This document shows positions 36,901-44,935 of a stretch of 64,000 nt of DNA, piece after piece. The stretch is taken from contig NZ_CP150290.1 in assembly GCF_038051995.1 (NCBI RefSeq), forward strand, positions 4,144,001 through 4,208,000, in the 5' to 3' direction. The DNA is from Paenibacillus sp. FSL H8-0537. GTDB taxonomy: Bacteria; Bacillota; Bacilli; Paenibacillales; Paenibacillaceae. The position numbers and the translations under genes were made by a program. The notes under the pieces are model-generated. The model saw only the letters and a list, made by a program, of their open reading frames with translations. It ran no database searches and was not told the origin of the DNA. Every line of letters begins with the position of its first letter. The stretch's first letter is position 1.

Positions 36901-39900
36901 TCGACGTCAGTGAAGACGAGCACATCGTATCGACGGCAAGGCTCGGCCCGTGCAGGTTGAAGAAGTATGACACCCGGTTGGCGATTGACGAGGGGTTGCC
37001 AGATAGGGCAAGCGGTCGGCCAAGGCTCGTCTCCTGTGCGCCGTACAGCTGATACTCTTCGTACATCACGCCGACATAGACCCCGACGTTGCCGTCAAGC
37101 CCCAGCCCGTGATGTTTGGAGAGCATCTCGCGTGTATACCCCGCATCTTCCATCGCCTCGTAGACGGTCTGCAGGAACAATCGCTCCTGCGGGTCCATGA
37201 TCTCCGCCTCGCGCGGGGAGATGTTGAAGAACAGCGGGTCGAATTGATCCACGCCGTCAATAAATCCGCCCCATTTACTGTTCGTCTTGCCTGGCTTGCT
37301 TTTGTCCGGGTCAAAATAGAGGCTATGATCCCAGCGTTCTTGAGGAATCTCCGTGATCGAATCCTCGCCGTTCCGCAGATTGCCCCAGAATTCCTGAAGG
37401 TTGCGCGCCCCCGGATAGCGGCCGGAGACGCCGATGATCGCGATGTCCTGTTCTTCCTTGGCCACCTTCGCAGGTTGCGTGATCGGCGCTGCATGCACAG
37501 CCGTCGAACTCGCGGCCAGCCTCGAACGTCTGCGGCTGCTGACAGCCGACGGTTCAGGAGTGGACGCGGCCACCACCGAAGCAGATTCCGAAACCCGCTC
37601 CTGCTCCCCGATGCCCAAGAGCTGCTGCAAGAGAACACGATAGGCGTCCAAGAAGTATCCGGTCAGCTCGCGGAGGTTTTGATATTCAAAGAACAGCGTT
37701 TTCGGCAAGGAGCCAAACGTCTTTTCCAGTTGGTTGGTCAGCTGCATGATCAGAATCGAATCGATGCCGTATTTCTCAAAGGGCGCATTGGCCTCAAGCC
37801 GGCTGGCTGGCATCTTCAGGACGGAAGAGAGCAACGTTTTGAAATACTCGATCGCTCTCACTTCAAACTCGCTCGAAATGAGAGTCGGCTCTTCTTCCAG
37901 CCTAGACACTGGCCCAACTGCGGCTGTCGGTGCTGTTTTTGAAAAAACGGCGCGGATGCGATCCAGATCGCCTTCGACGACAAGAATCTGGCCTTGCTCG
38001 GAAGCCATGCCCTGATACAAAGCGCGAATTCCGGTTGCCGTCTGCATCGGGATCATGCCGAGGGTCTCTCGCAACGTCTGCTCCGTCTCCTGCTCCACCT
38101 GCATCCCGCCGTCTTGCCAGAGCGGCCAGTTGATCGACAGCGTCCGGCCGGAGCGTTTGCCGTTTGCGACCCGTTCGTTTCGATACCCCGCAAAAGCATC
38201 GAGGAAGGCATTGGCCGTCGCATAGTCCGCTTGCCCAGGGTTGCCGATGGCTCCGGCCACCGAGGAGAACGTCACGAAGAAGTCGAGCGGCAGATGTTGC
38301 GTCGCATCATCGAGATGCACGGCACCGGCCACTTTGGGAGCCAGCACGTCCTGCAACTCCGCTGTCGTCTTCTTGAGGATCAAGTTGTCGCGAATCACGC
38401 CTGCGCTGTGCAGGATGCCGTGCAGAGCGCCATGCTCAGCTTGAATGCTCTCGATCAGCTGCATGACCCCCGCGAAGTCGGTCACGTCCACTTGCCTGTA
38501 CACAACATTTGCGTCCAAGAACTGAAGTTCTGCCTGTTTCTCAGCGCTCAGCGGCCCCCGTCCCGTCAGGACGAGCGTCGCCCCCTTCACTTGCCGTGCG
38601 ATTTCGCCAGCAAAAATGCGGCCTAGGCCCCCGGCGCCGCCTGTGAGCAGGTAGACGCCTTGGTCCTTCCACGGAATGCGCAACACCTCTTCGCCCGGCT
38701 TGACTTCGCTCCATCCTGTTCCCCAGCGTTTGCCGCCTTGGTAACGGACGTGTGCGTCGCCTGCACAGCGAGCATTTTCTCGCAAGGTCTCCGTAAGGTT
38801 GCTCGCATCTTCAACTTCGATCAGCTGCCCGACAAGGTTCGGATTCTCCAGCTGAGCGGTCTTCAGCAGTGTAGAGAGGCCGGCGAAGACCTGCCCGTCC
38901 CCTTGCGCCGGAACGACGATCTGCACGAGCGCCTTCCCTTTGCGTCTTTCTTGCAAAATCGACTTGATCGCCTCAAACGCATGTGCTGAATAGGCCTCGA
39001 AGCGTTGGGCAAGCCCTTTTCCCTCTGTCTGCAAGATCAGACTCCGCATCCCGCTCTGTTCGATCTCAGCGTCCACTTCGCAGAGCATCACCAGATGGTC
39101 CGCATACAACGTCTGCACAGCCTGTAGATTGACCGGACGCTCTGTCCAGTCCGGTCTGAGCATCAGCGTCCCCACCTCGACTCCTCGCTCGCGGTCGAGT
39201 ATGCGGGAGGAATAGCCCTTCATCCGCACGCGGACGCTTCCGCTCTCGTCGCACAGGTCGAAATCGAGCTTGTGTACCTTGTCTCCTGGCTTGTTACCTT
39301 TACTGCGGCGCACGAAGGCCCACATCGAAGTGGTGCAAGGCCCGAAGATCTTCAGCTCCTCCAGCGCGAACGGCAGGGCCGGCTGGAGCGTCGTTTCGTC
39401 AGTCAGGAAGCCGATGGCCGTCTGCAAAGCCGAGTCCAGCAGGCTCGGGTGCAGGATGAACTGACGCGCGGTGCTCGCGACGGTGGCTGGCAGCGACAAG
39501 CGGGCCAAGATCATCTCCTGCCCAACATAGATGTGCTCCATCCCTTGGAAAGCCGGCCCGTACTCGAAGCCCGCTCGGCGGTACAAGTCATAGCATTCCG
39601 CCGCGCCTCGTTCGCGCTGCCCGCACTGCGCCTGCAAAGAAGCAAGGTCGAGTACGGGAGCCTCGACGTCCGACAAAGCTGGTACCGCGCGCCCTTGGCT
39701 GTGTACGATCTCGCCGTCCAAGCCGCTGTACACTTCAAATCCGATCTCGCCGTTCTCTTCCGGGAACAGCCCAATCTGCACCGACACCGCGTCTTCTTCT
39801 GCGATGATCGGACGCGCCCAGACCACATTTTTCAAAGAGATCGACGGCATGTCGGCGGCCTGCTCCAGCGCGGCGCGCGCTATTTCCAGATAGGCGACAC

Positions 39901-42900
39901 CCGGCAGCACCTTCCGCCCTTGCACCCGATGATCGGATAGGAAAAATTCTCGCCCGGTAAACGTCGAAGAGAAGCATTGCTCTGTCAGTTTGGAGGTATT
40001 TCTGTGCAGCAGCGGGTGCAGGGCGGCTGTCAGCGTCGAAGCCTCCCCTTCCTCCATCTCCGGCACCGGCACCCAGAAGCGCTCTCTGGCAAACGGATAG
40101 GTCGGAAGATGAGCGCGGCGCGGTCTCGAATCGGCATAGAGTTCCGACCAGTCGAGCCGGACGCCCTTCACCCAAAGTTCGGCTATTTCTTGCAGAGGCT
40201 TGTTTGCAATGCCCTGCGCCTCCTCCTGCCCCGTTCCCGACTGCGCTGTCAAGAAACCGGGGAGTTTCCGCCCCTCTGCATAGGTTTCAAAATTATGACG
40301 GGCTTCGTCTCTCGAATGGGCTACAAACGCCAGCCGCACCTCTCTTGCATCGCGTCCCGTCTGCAGGGTGTACGCGATGCTCGCAAGGCTCAGGTCGCGC
40401 TCCCGTTCGAGGAAGCCCGCCATCGAGGCTGCATACGTCCGCAGCTGTTCCTCGGTCATGGCAGACAACACAAAGAGCAACGGCGCATCCGCTTCTCTTG
40501 CTGCCGAAGCCAGACTCTCTTTTTCCAAATGCTCTTCGATGACGACATGCGCGTTCGTCCCGCTGAATCCGAAGGAGCTCACCCCGGCACGGCGCGGCAT
40601 CCCGGCTGGCACCTTCCATGGAATCAGGTCGGTATTAATGTAAAAAGGACTCTTCGCGAGCCGAATGTGCTCGTTCAATTGGTTAAAATGTACCGTCGGC
40701 GGCACCTGTCGATGCTTTATGGCCAGCAGCACCTTGATCACTCCCGCCACTCCGGCTGCCGTCAACAGGTGTCCGATGTTGCTTTTCACCGAACCGAGAG
40801 CGCAATAGCCGGTTTTCTCCGTGAAGTGCCGGAAGGACTCGGTCAGCGCCTCGACTTCAATCGGGTCGCCCAGCTTCGTGCCCGTCCCATGCGCTTCGAT
40901 CAGGGAGATCGTCTCCGGATCGATGCCAAATCGTTCATACACGTCCTGCTCCAGCTGGATCTGCGAATTGACGCTCGGCGCGGTGATCCCGTTCGTCTTG
41001 CCGTCCTGATTGACACCCCAGCCGCGAATCACGCCATAGATCGGGTCTTCGTCCCGCACAGCATCTTCAAAGCGCTTGAGCACCAAGACGCCCACGCCCT
41101 CACCCGGCACAAAGCCGTTGGCGCGCGTATCAAACGAATAGCAGCGTCCGTCGTGCGACAACATGCCCGCCTTGCTCGTCATGATGTGCAAGGAAGGCCC
41201 GGCCGCCGCGTACACCCCGCCGCTCAATGCCAAGTCGCTCGTTCCAAGCAGCAGGCTGTTGCAGGCTTCGGCCATCGCCACCAGCGAGGAGGAGCAGGCG
41301 GTGTCGATCGCAAGGCACGGGCCTTTGAGGTTGAGCAGATACGAGATGCGAGCGCTGAGGATCGAGGAAGCCGCCCCCACCAGGCCTTGTGCGTTCAAGC
41401 CTTGATGGTTCAGCGCCTGCCCGTAGTCGTTCGTGCCGCAGCCGACGAATACGCCGGTTCGGCTGCCGGACATAGAGGACGGCGCGATGCCGGCGTCTTC
41501 GATGGCCTGCCATGCGCTCTCCAAGAACAGCCGCTGCTGCGGGTCCATCAACTCCGCTTCGGCAGGCGAGATATTGAAGAACAGCGGGTCGAACTTGTCC
41601 GCATCCTCCAGCACGCCCATCCACTTGGAGTAGGTTTTGCCCGGCGCACTCGGGTCCGGCGAATAGTGCTCGTCGAGCGACCAGCGCGTCGCCGGAATCT
41701 CGGAAATGCAGTCGCGCCCTTGTTCGAGGTTGTTCCAGAACTCGTCTGCATTCTTGGACATCGGGAATTGACCGCTCAGCCCGATGATCGCGATCGCCGC
41801 CCCTTCAAAACTCGGCACCGCTTCTGCGCCGGCTGCCGAAACGGACGTGGACTGACGGGATTCCAGATGTTCACACGCCTTGCGCATTAGCAGTTCTGCC
41901 ACCGTGTTCACATGGCGCTGCTGCCAAGACTCATACGGCGTGCCTTGTACCCACCTGTTGAACGCCCCCATCGCCGGGCCGCAGAAGATCTGAAAATTAT
42001 CCCGCTCTTGCTCATCCCCTCGCAGAGTCGCCTGTGCGGAATGGGCAAAATACCACTTGAAGATCAGCCCCATCTTGAAACGCGGGTTCTCGGCCGCCTC
42101 TTCGAGCTGCTCCGGATGTTTGGCGCGCTTGTAGGCGCAGACGAGATCCCAGACTTCCTCAAACGTCTTCTTAAAATATTTCGTTTCGATCTCATGCCGG
42201 ATCGACAGCGGAATCTCGTCGATCGAGTTGTATTGGTGGAACAACTGGTGCAGCTTGTTGGCGCGGGCGGCGAACCAGGTGTGTTTTTTCACCACCTGCA
42301 CCTTCGCGCCGATCTCAAACATATCGCCTGCAACCGTGATCGCCATGTCGTGGATCGAAACGGACTGCAGCAGGTCCTTGACGACCGGATGGGCCCCGCT
42401 CTCTACCGTGCATTGATTGATCGATCCTGTGAAAATAAAATCAGCCCCGAGCATGAAGGCCGACGCGACCGCTTCCGGCGTGCCGATCCCTCCGCCGCAG
42501 CCGATGAGAATCTCCTCTTGGTAGCGGTACTGCCGCTGGAGCTGGTCTTTTAGCGCGCGGATGGCGGGCAGGAGGGAGAACGATACACCTTGGTTCGTGT
42601 GACCGCCCGAGTCCGCTTCGATCGCGAGGTCGTCGACCAGCGGAATCGTTTGCGACAGGGCGGCCTCCTCCTCGCTGATCAGGCCGTAGCGCAGCAGCTG
42701 CTGGACGAGCGGCTCCGGCGGCGGCGAAAGAAACACGCGCGCCGTGTCCAGATGCGAGCATTTGGCGATCAGACGGCGCGGGAAGATCAGACGGCCGTTT
42801 TGACGGGACAGGCCCTTGAGGCGCAGATAGACCAGCGGGAGCGTCGGAGCGGAGAAGGCGGACACTTCGATCGCCTTCACGCCGTACTCGACGTACAGTT

Positions 42901-43336
42901 CCGCTGTGCGCCGCTCTTCGTCCGGGTCGTTCAGGTTGGCGATCAAGCACATGCCATACGGCTTGTCCGAACCCAGCCGCGCCTGAACGCGCTGCAGGAC
43001 AGGCTCCAGTTCATGCACCTGAAAACCGGCGCTGCCAAAAAAGGCCAGCAGACCGGCCTGCCCCATGCGCACCACCATCTCCTCAGATGCGATCCCTCGA
43101 TACATCGAGCCGGCAAAGTAACTCCAAATGGTGCGGTATCTCGTTTGGAACAGCGGCTGGCCTAGCGATTCCGGCTGCAGCCGAACCGCCGGATCGACGA
43201 ACAGTTCGCGCACAGCATTCGCAAGGGGGACGGACATTTGCAACTCGTGGGATCGAGCCCGTGCAAGGGCCTGTTTGGCCTCTTCAGGGCTGATCTCTTT
43301 GGCTTCAAGCGTACGTAAGATCTCTTGTATCTTCAT
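30902..43336 (-). CDS. Trans-AT polyketide synthase B (ER / KS-DH-KR-ACP / KS-KR-ACP / KS-MT)
   Basis: 4144 residues. Docking helices (1-30, ISPEEAKQAL) lead into a PfaD/FabK-like flavin enoyl reductase (about 40-475, IGCGGGIGTPEAVASAF). Then KS5 (about 510-932, DTACSSS, EAHGTGT); active-looking DH (about 1106-1380, FFLSDHRVQGRKVLPG, HPSLLDSALQ); KR (about 1557-1730, LLTGGAGGLG, ADYATANAF); ACP (about 1857, GIDSI); KS6 (about 1963-2398, DTMCSSS, EAHGTGT); a short DH leftover; KR (about 2852-3030, CDYAIGNRF); ACP (about 3166, GFDSI); KS7 (about 3257-3666, TAACSSG, HSTGS in place of HGTGT); C-terminal SAM methyltransferase (about 3790-4144, LLDIGCGHGTD). It ends without a carrier; the matching ACP opens PKS-C 14 bp downstream. 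RBS AGAGGGG before the ATG. Confidence 0.93.
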   Translation of the reverse strand: MKIQEILRTLEAKEISPEEAKQALARARSHELQMSVPLANAVRELFVDPAVRLQPESLGQPLFQTRYRTIWSYFAGSMYRGIASEEMVVRMGQAGLLAFFGSAGFQVHELEPVLQRVQARLGSDKPYGMCLIANLNDPDEERRTAELYVEYGVKAIEVSAFSAPTLPLVYLRLKGLSRQNGRLIFPRRLIAKCSHLDTARVFLSPPPEPLVQQLLRYGLISEEEAALSQTIPLVDDLAIEADSGGHTNQGVSFSLLPAIRALKDQLQRQYRYQEEILIGCGGGIGTPEAVASAFMLGADFIFTGSINQCTVESGAHPVVKDLLQSVSIHDMAITVAGDMFEIGAKVQVVKKHTWFAARANKLHQLFHQYNSIDEIPLSIRHEIETKYFKKTFEEVWDLVCAYKRAKHPEQLEEAAENPRFKMGLIFKWYFAHSAQATLRGDEQERDNFQIFCGPAMGAFNRWVQGTPYESWQQRHVNTVAELLMRKACEHLESRQSTSVSAAGAEAVPSFEGAAIAIIGLSGQFPMSKNADEFWNNLEQGRDCISEIPATRWSLDEHYSPDPSAPGKTYSKWMGVLEDADKFDPLFFNISPAEAELMDPQQRLFLESAWQAIEDAGIAPSSMSGSRTGVFVGCGTNDYGQALNHQGLNAQGLVGAASSILSARISYLLNLKGPCLAIDTACSSSLVAMAEACNSLLLGTSDLALSGGVYAAAGPSLHIMTSKAGMLSHDGRCYSFDTRANGFVPGEGVGVLVLKRFEDAVRDEDPIYGVIRGWGVNQDGKTNGITAPSVNSQIQLEQDVYERFGIDPETISLIEAHGTGTKLGDPIEVEALTESFRHFTEKTGYCALGSVKSNIGHLLTAAGVAGVIKVLLAIKHRQVPPTVHFNQLNEHIRLAKSPFYINTDLIPWKVPAGMPRRAGVSSFGFSGTNAHVVIEEHLEKESLASAAREADAPLLFVLSAMTEEQLRTYAASMAGFLERERDLSLASIAYTLQTGRDAREVRLAFVAHSRDEARHNFETYAEGRKLPGFLTAQSGTGQEEAQGIANKPLQEIAELWVKGVRLDWSELYADSRPRRAHLPTYPFARERFWVPVPEMEEGEASTLTAALHPLLHRNTSKLTEQCFSSTFTGREFFLSDHRVQGRKVLPGVAYLEIARAALEQAADMPSISLKNVVWARPIIAEEDAVSVQIGLFPEENGEIGFEVYSGLDGEIVHSQGRAVPALSDVEAPVLDLASLQAQCGQRERGAAECYDLYRRAGFEYGPAFQGMEHIYVGQEMILARLSLPATVASTARQFILHPSLLDSALQTAIGFLTDETTLQPALPFALEELKIFGPCTTSMWAFVRRSKGNKPGDKVHKLDFDLCDESGSVRVRMKGYSSRILDRERGVEVGTLMLRPDWTERPVNLQAVQTLYADHLVMLCEVDAEIEQSGMRSLILQTEGKGLAQRFEAYSAHAFEAIKSILQERRKGKALVQIVVPAQGDGQVFAGLSTLLKTAQLENPNLVGQLIEVEDASNLTETLRENARCAGDAHVRYQGGKRWGTGWSEVKPGEEVLRIPWKDQGVYLLTGGAGGLGRIFAGEIARQVKGATLVLTGRGPLSAEKQAELQFLDANVVYRQVDVTDFAGVMQLIESIQAEHGALHGILHSAGVIRDNLILKKTTAELQDVLAPKVAGAVHLDDATQHLPLDFFVTFSSVAGAIGNPGQADYATANAFLDAFAGYRNERVANGKRSGRTLSINWPLWQDGGMQVEQETEQTLRETLGMIPMQTATGIRALYQGMASEQGQILVVEGDLDRIRAVFSKTAPTAAVGPVSRLEEEPTLISSEFEVRAIEYFKTLLSSVLKMPASRLEANAPFEKYGIDSILIMQLTNQLEKTFGSLPKTLFFEYQNLRELTGYFLDAYRVLLQQLLGIGEQERVSESASVVAASTPEPSAVSSRRRSRLAASSTAVHAAPITQPAKVAKEEQDIAIIGVSGRYPGARNLQEFWGNLRNGEDSITEIPQERWDHSLYFDPDKSKPGKTNSKWGGFIDGVDQFDPLFFNISPREAEIMDPQERLFLQTVYEAMEDAGYTREMLSKHHGLGLDGNVGVYVGVMYEEYQLYGAQETSLGRPLALSGNPSSIANRVSYFFNLHGPSLAVDTMCSSSLTSIHLACQSLQQGGCELAIAGGVNVSIHPNKYLLLGQGKFASSKGRCESFGEGGDGYVPGEGVGAVLLKPLSKAIEDGDQIHGVIKATAINHGGKTNGYTVPNPNAQANVIEQALRQAGLDPSMVSYIEAHGTGTSLGDPIEIAGLTKAFQAGKNVKLQSCAIGSAKSNIGHCESAAGIAGVTKVLLQMKHRQLAPSLHAKVLNPNIDFDATPFVVQQELAEWKRPLVEIGGQVREVPRIAGISSFGAGGSNAYVIIEEYVPAESLRTPVEVTPQNPAVIVLSAKNEERLQELAARLLHAIETQPFTDADLADIAYTLQIGREAHDARMALLVDSLQDLTTKLRTCVSGQEDVPTLYRGHVKANRDTLSLFLADEELQEAIEKWIQRRKHVKLVDLWVKGLELDWNKLYGEHKPRRISLPTYPFAKQRYWVPEGMAGAARTLMSSSVVENLEVLAPVSTNLQARVQEGSDGTLNIELCDAQGNICVRLTGLQAEPAQAKPAQTKKQPESLELMTFREIWQEQSLPSVTARNAGTLVCFLSDPVLQQTVREALKFLSPSLQVEFIAQGSSIPESFQRMQEERRDVFGMLYLWPLEDKSLIREYSSIVNILKFLDASGLKPERLLLAGQFENGVERSYFESWIGFERSLGLVLPNTKVTAVLQAGSSSLQDWMPLLWRELHAPQAQSVLYEAGKRHLCTVQPTRLEAGQRTVRAGGTYLITGGLGALGYLFAEHLAQKQPVNLILIGRSELDEVKRSKLSDLEMLGSQVFYLQADVCDEEQMRAGLVRARDRFGPLHGVLHAAGLSGDESLFAKDIKAFERVLSPKIAGTLLLDELLAEETDLDFVCYFSSSSAVLGDFGSCDYAIGNRFQMAYAQHRHEQQLPGQTLVINWPLWKEGGMGLDEGEITANYLKSSGQRFLEAEEGVELFDLILSQNDVQHLVLVGQPSRVKRFLGMAAQAPTAVQTTTPPTVSVSSGAAMRPELQGFSLEQCIEWDLKEQVSQILKISRDELDVEENLVDFGFDSISLAELGNRLSKNYGLEVTPALFFSHSTMEKLTLHFLREHEALMTQYYLEPTAEPAPEPTPVPVVAPDRQEVAVTKETLVPPPTSSVHEPIAVIGMSGRFPQADSVQDFWQNLKTGKNAITVIPLDRWDWQSDYEKGKITSKWGGFVKDVDCFDPLFFEISPREAEYMDPKQRLFLEEAWHALEDAGYMGDQIRGKLCGVYVGVEEGEYGFLTGDGGPLNGNQNATLAARIAYALDLKGPNMALTAACSSGLVALHQACQALRAGDCDVALAGGVNLLISPMIYQGMSKIDMLSPDGHSYVFDSRANGLVPSEAVAVVVLKPLSKAIADRDQIYGCITATGVNYNGQSNGITSPNPDAQADLIRSVYDRYGIDSSDIQFVMSHSTGSKLGDPMEIQALTSAFRKPGSQTQNCALSSTKPLIGHTFAASGIVSLISMLMAMRERTLLGLHGFESSNEYIRFEESPFVVSTENRAWTTQEGRPRVGAISTTGISGTNAHAVIEEYIPTAMAVQVERLGAAQQLVILSARNHDRLQQMAARLTEHLASEAGRSLTLAQIAYTLQVGREPMKKRAAFIVSSKEELLQRLQEYISSSVVDETRPAPDRHQARALVETALQERNLEQLAALWLSGSKVPWQRLHDDKNVQRVSLPTYPFVKRRCWVEGPKPQEKEFAISNKAAEFYTRVVESGDSGFQEEYLTFCPFEEKIPGFSISRVYLNPEQYPAELEMVRSKQIEMRRVLFSRGDFQRAQALLDIGCGHGTDVIQLAKRYPHLKTQGFTITEAQADLGNRRIQELNLGTQAAIFHGDSSKDRFPGRYDMMIGIEVSCHIPGKQGLFQNMSSALNEGGQVLMMDFIANLCGAIADPSIDIYIPTVHGWIDLLAEHHLVLDEVIDVSKQVANSLHDPEHAENTKGLPEVVQNSIRNFANSSIALEKGWISYCLFVIIKNSALSPTELREHNAKQMSNRTPYLEARRNMLQQI
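36100..37450 (-). repeat. Near-identical KS copy (KS6), partner of 57290-58630
   Basis: The coding sequence of KS6 of PKS-B is almost the same as KS2 of PKS-A. The two translations share long exact runs such as NLQEFWGNLRNGEDSITEIP and NVSIHPNKY, and the DNA around 37180-37420 and 58360-58600 differs at only a few bases. Confidence 0.9.
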
Positions 43337-43389
43337 CTGAACCCCTCTTTTACAGCAAAATGTATGGTCGCAAGCACGGCGAATGCTTG

Positions 43390-44139
43390 TTAATTTCCGA
43401 ACAGGGAGATGATTCTGTCTTTCACTTCCGGTTCATGGAATGTCTTGTCATGCATGGCCATCTCTTGCTCGATCACGCGAGGCAGTTCCTCCCGAATCGG
43501 CCGGACCAGATGGTCCTTTAAGGTGATCAGCGACACTCTCGGTTTTTCTGCCAGTTGGCGCGCCAGCTGCAGCGCCCGGTTTATCACGTCTTCACGCGGA
43601 ACGACGGGGAACGGCACGCCCCTTTTTTCCAAATCGGCGCCTCTGTAATTGTTGGCGCTCATTAGCATCTCTTCTCCGAGGGAGAAGCCTAACTTCTTCG
43701 GCACGATGTAAGTAGCTCCCATACCGGGTGTGAATCCAAATCGCATAAAATTGGTCGTGTACACGCTCTCACGGCTCAAGATCACAAAGTCGGCAAACAG
43801 CCCGACGACAAACCCGCCGCCGATCGCGTGCCCTTGCATCGCGGCGATCACCGGAACCTTGCACTCCAAGGCGAGCGCGTAGACGTTCGCATCGGTGAAT
43901 CGGCCTCTTCCTTCATGAATCGCCAGCAGCCCTTCCATCGTGCCGCCGGAGCAAAAATAATTGCCATAGCCAGTGAGGATGACCGCCTTGCAGCGTTCAT
44001 TCGCGGCGATCTTCTCGAACGCTTCGATCAGGCCGCTCACTAGCCCTTCGGTAAAGGTGTTCTTCTGTTCCCGATCCTGCAAGGTCACTTGCACGATCCC
44101 CTTCTCGATCTCTCTGCATTCCACCACTGGATTCGTCAT
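43390..44139 (-). CDS. pksI: Enoyl-CoA hydratase-like ECH2 of HCS cassette (PksI-like)
   Basis: Crotonase-fold protein of 249 residues. In HCS cassettes ECH2 decarboxylates the dehydrated HMG-type intermediate on the carrier to give the beta-methyl branch. Visible: FCSGGTMEGLL (oxyanion-hole region, about 65) and MQGHAIGGGFVVGLFADFV, then RFGFTPGMGATYIVP. No acidic pair at the usual hydratase positions is obvious, consistent with a decarboxylase role. ATG chosen with GGAGG five bases before it; a GTG four codons earlier is possible. Last gene of the cassette before PKS-B. Confidence 0.88.
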   Translation of the reverse strand: MTNPVVECREIEKGIVQVTLQDREQKNTFTEGLVSGLIEAFEKIAANERCKAVILTGYGNYFCSGGTMEGLLAIHEGRGRFTDANVYALALECKVPVIAAMQGHAIGGGFVVGLFADFVILSRESVYTTNFMRFGFTPGMGATYIVPKKLGFSLGEEMLMSANNYRGADLEKRGVPFPVVPREDVINRALQLARQLAEKPRVSLITLKDHLVRPIREELPRVIEQEMAMHDKTFHEPEVKDRIISLFGN

Positions 44140-44161
44140 GTTCTCCTCCACTCTCCGTGGA

Positions 44162-44935
44162 TCAGCTCTCCCACGGGAATTGCCCCGTTTCGATATAACG
44201 GAAAATCAGCTCTTGGTTGCGCGGATCTGCAAACACTTCCCGGTTCGCTTCGAGCGCCAACGGCTTGGCGCGGTGCAGACCATCCTGCAAGCTGTTCATC
44301 AAGCGCTTGTATCGCTCGATGCCGCGCCTCGGCACATAGCGCAGCCGCATGAGATGCTTGCGAAGCAAGGTCTCGCTCTCTGCATCACAGGCATCGACAA
44401 GCCCCCACTCCACGGCTTGTCTGACGTTGATCGGCTGCGTCATCAGCGTCAGATAGTTCGCCTTCTGAAAACCGATCCGCCGGATCAAAAACGGCAGCAC
44501 GCATGCCGGCAGAAGTCCGAAGAGCAATTCGGACAAGGAGAACTCCGCCGTTTCATCCGCCAGCACGATATCGCAGGCGGCGACAAACCCGACGCCGCCT
44601 GCGTTGACCTTGCCGCGAACGTGCGAGATGGTGATAAACGGGCCAGTCGCCAGATCGAGCCATAGGTCGTACAGCGGCTCCGGTGACGGATCGAGGCTCT
44701 GCCCGCTCGCCTTTTTCTCATGCAGCTCTTGAAAATCGGCCCCGAAGCAGAACACGTCCGGCAACCCCTCCAGCACGAGGATCGAAGCCTGTTCCCGGCA
44801 GTGATCGATCACCTGGCGACACTCGTACACCAAGCGCTCGTTGATCGTGTTCTTCGCCTCGGGACGGTTGAACTGCAAAAAGCACACCGGGCCTTGCATC
44901 CGCACCCGGATCGTCTCGTAGGCGGCTGTGTTCAT
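44162..44935 (-). CDS. pksH: Enoyl-CoA hydratase-like ECH1 of HCS cassette (PksH-like)
   Basis: Crotonase-fold protein of about 257 residues. ECH1 dehydrates the carrier-bound HMG analogue. Visible: FNRPEAKNTINERLVYEC, VFCFGADFQEL, VRGKVNAGGVGFVAACDIVLADE, and FSLSELLFGLLPACVLPFLIRRIG. The ATG overlaps the stop of the HMG-synthase gene (TGATG), suggesting coupled translation; a GTG three codons earlier is an alternative start. It is diverged from ECH2, as the two always are in such cassettes. Confidence 0.88.
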   Translation of the reverse strand: MNTAAYETIRVRMQGPVCFLQFNRPEAKNTINERLVYECRQVIDHCREQASILVLEGLPDVFCFGADFQELHEKKASGQSLDPSPEPLYDLWLDLATGPFITISHVRGKVNAGGVGFVAACDIVLADETAEFSLSELLFGLLPACVLPFLIRRIGFQKANYLTLMTQPINVRQAVEWGLVDACDAESETLLRKHLMRLRYVPRRGIERYKRLMNSLQDGLHRAKPLALEANREVFADPRNQELIFRYIETGQFPWES

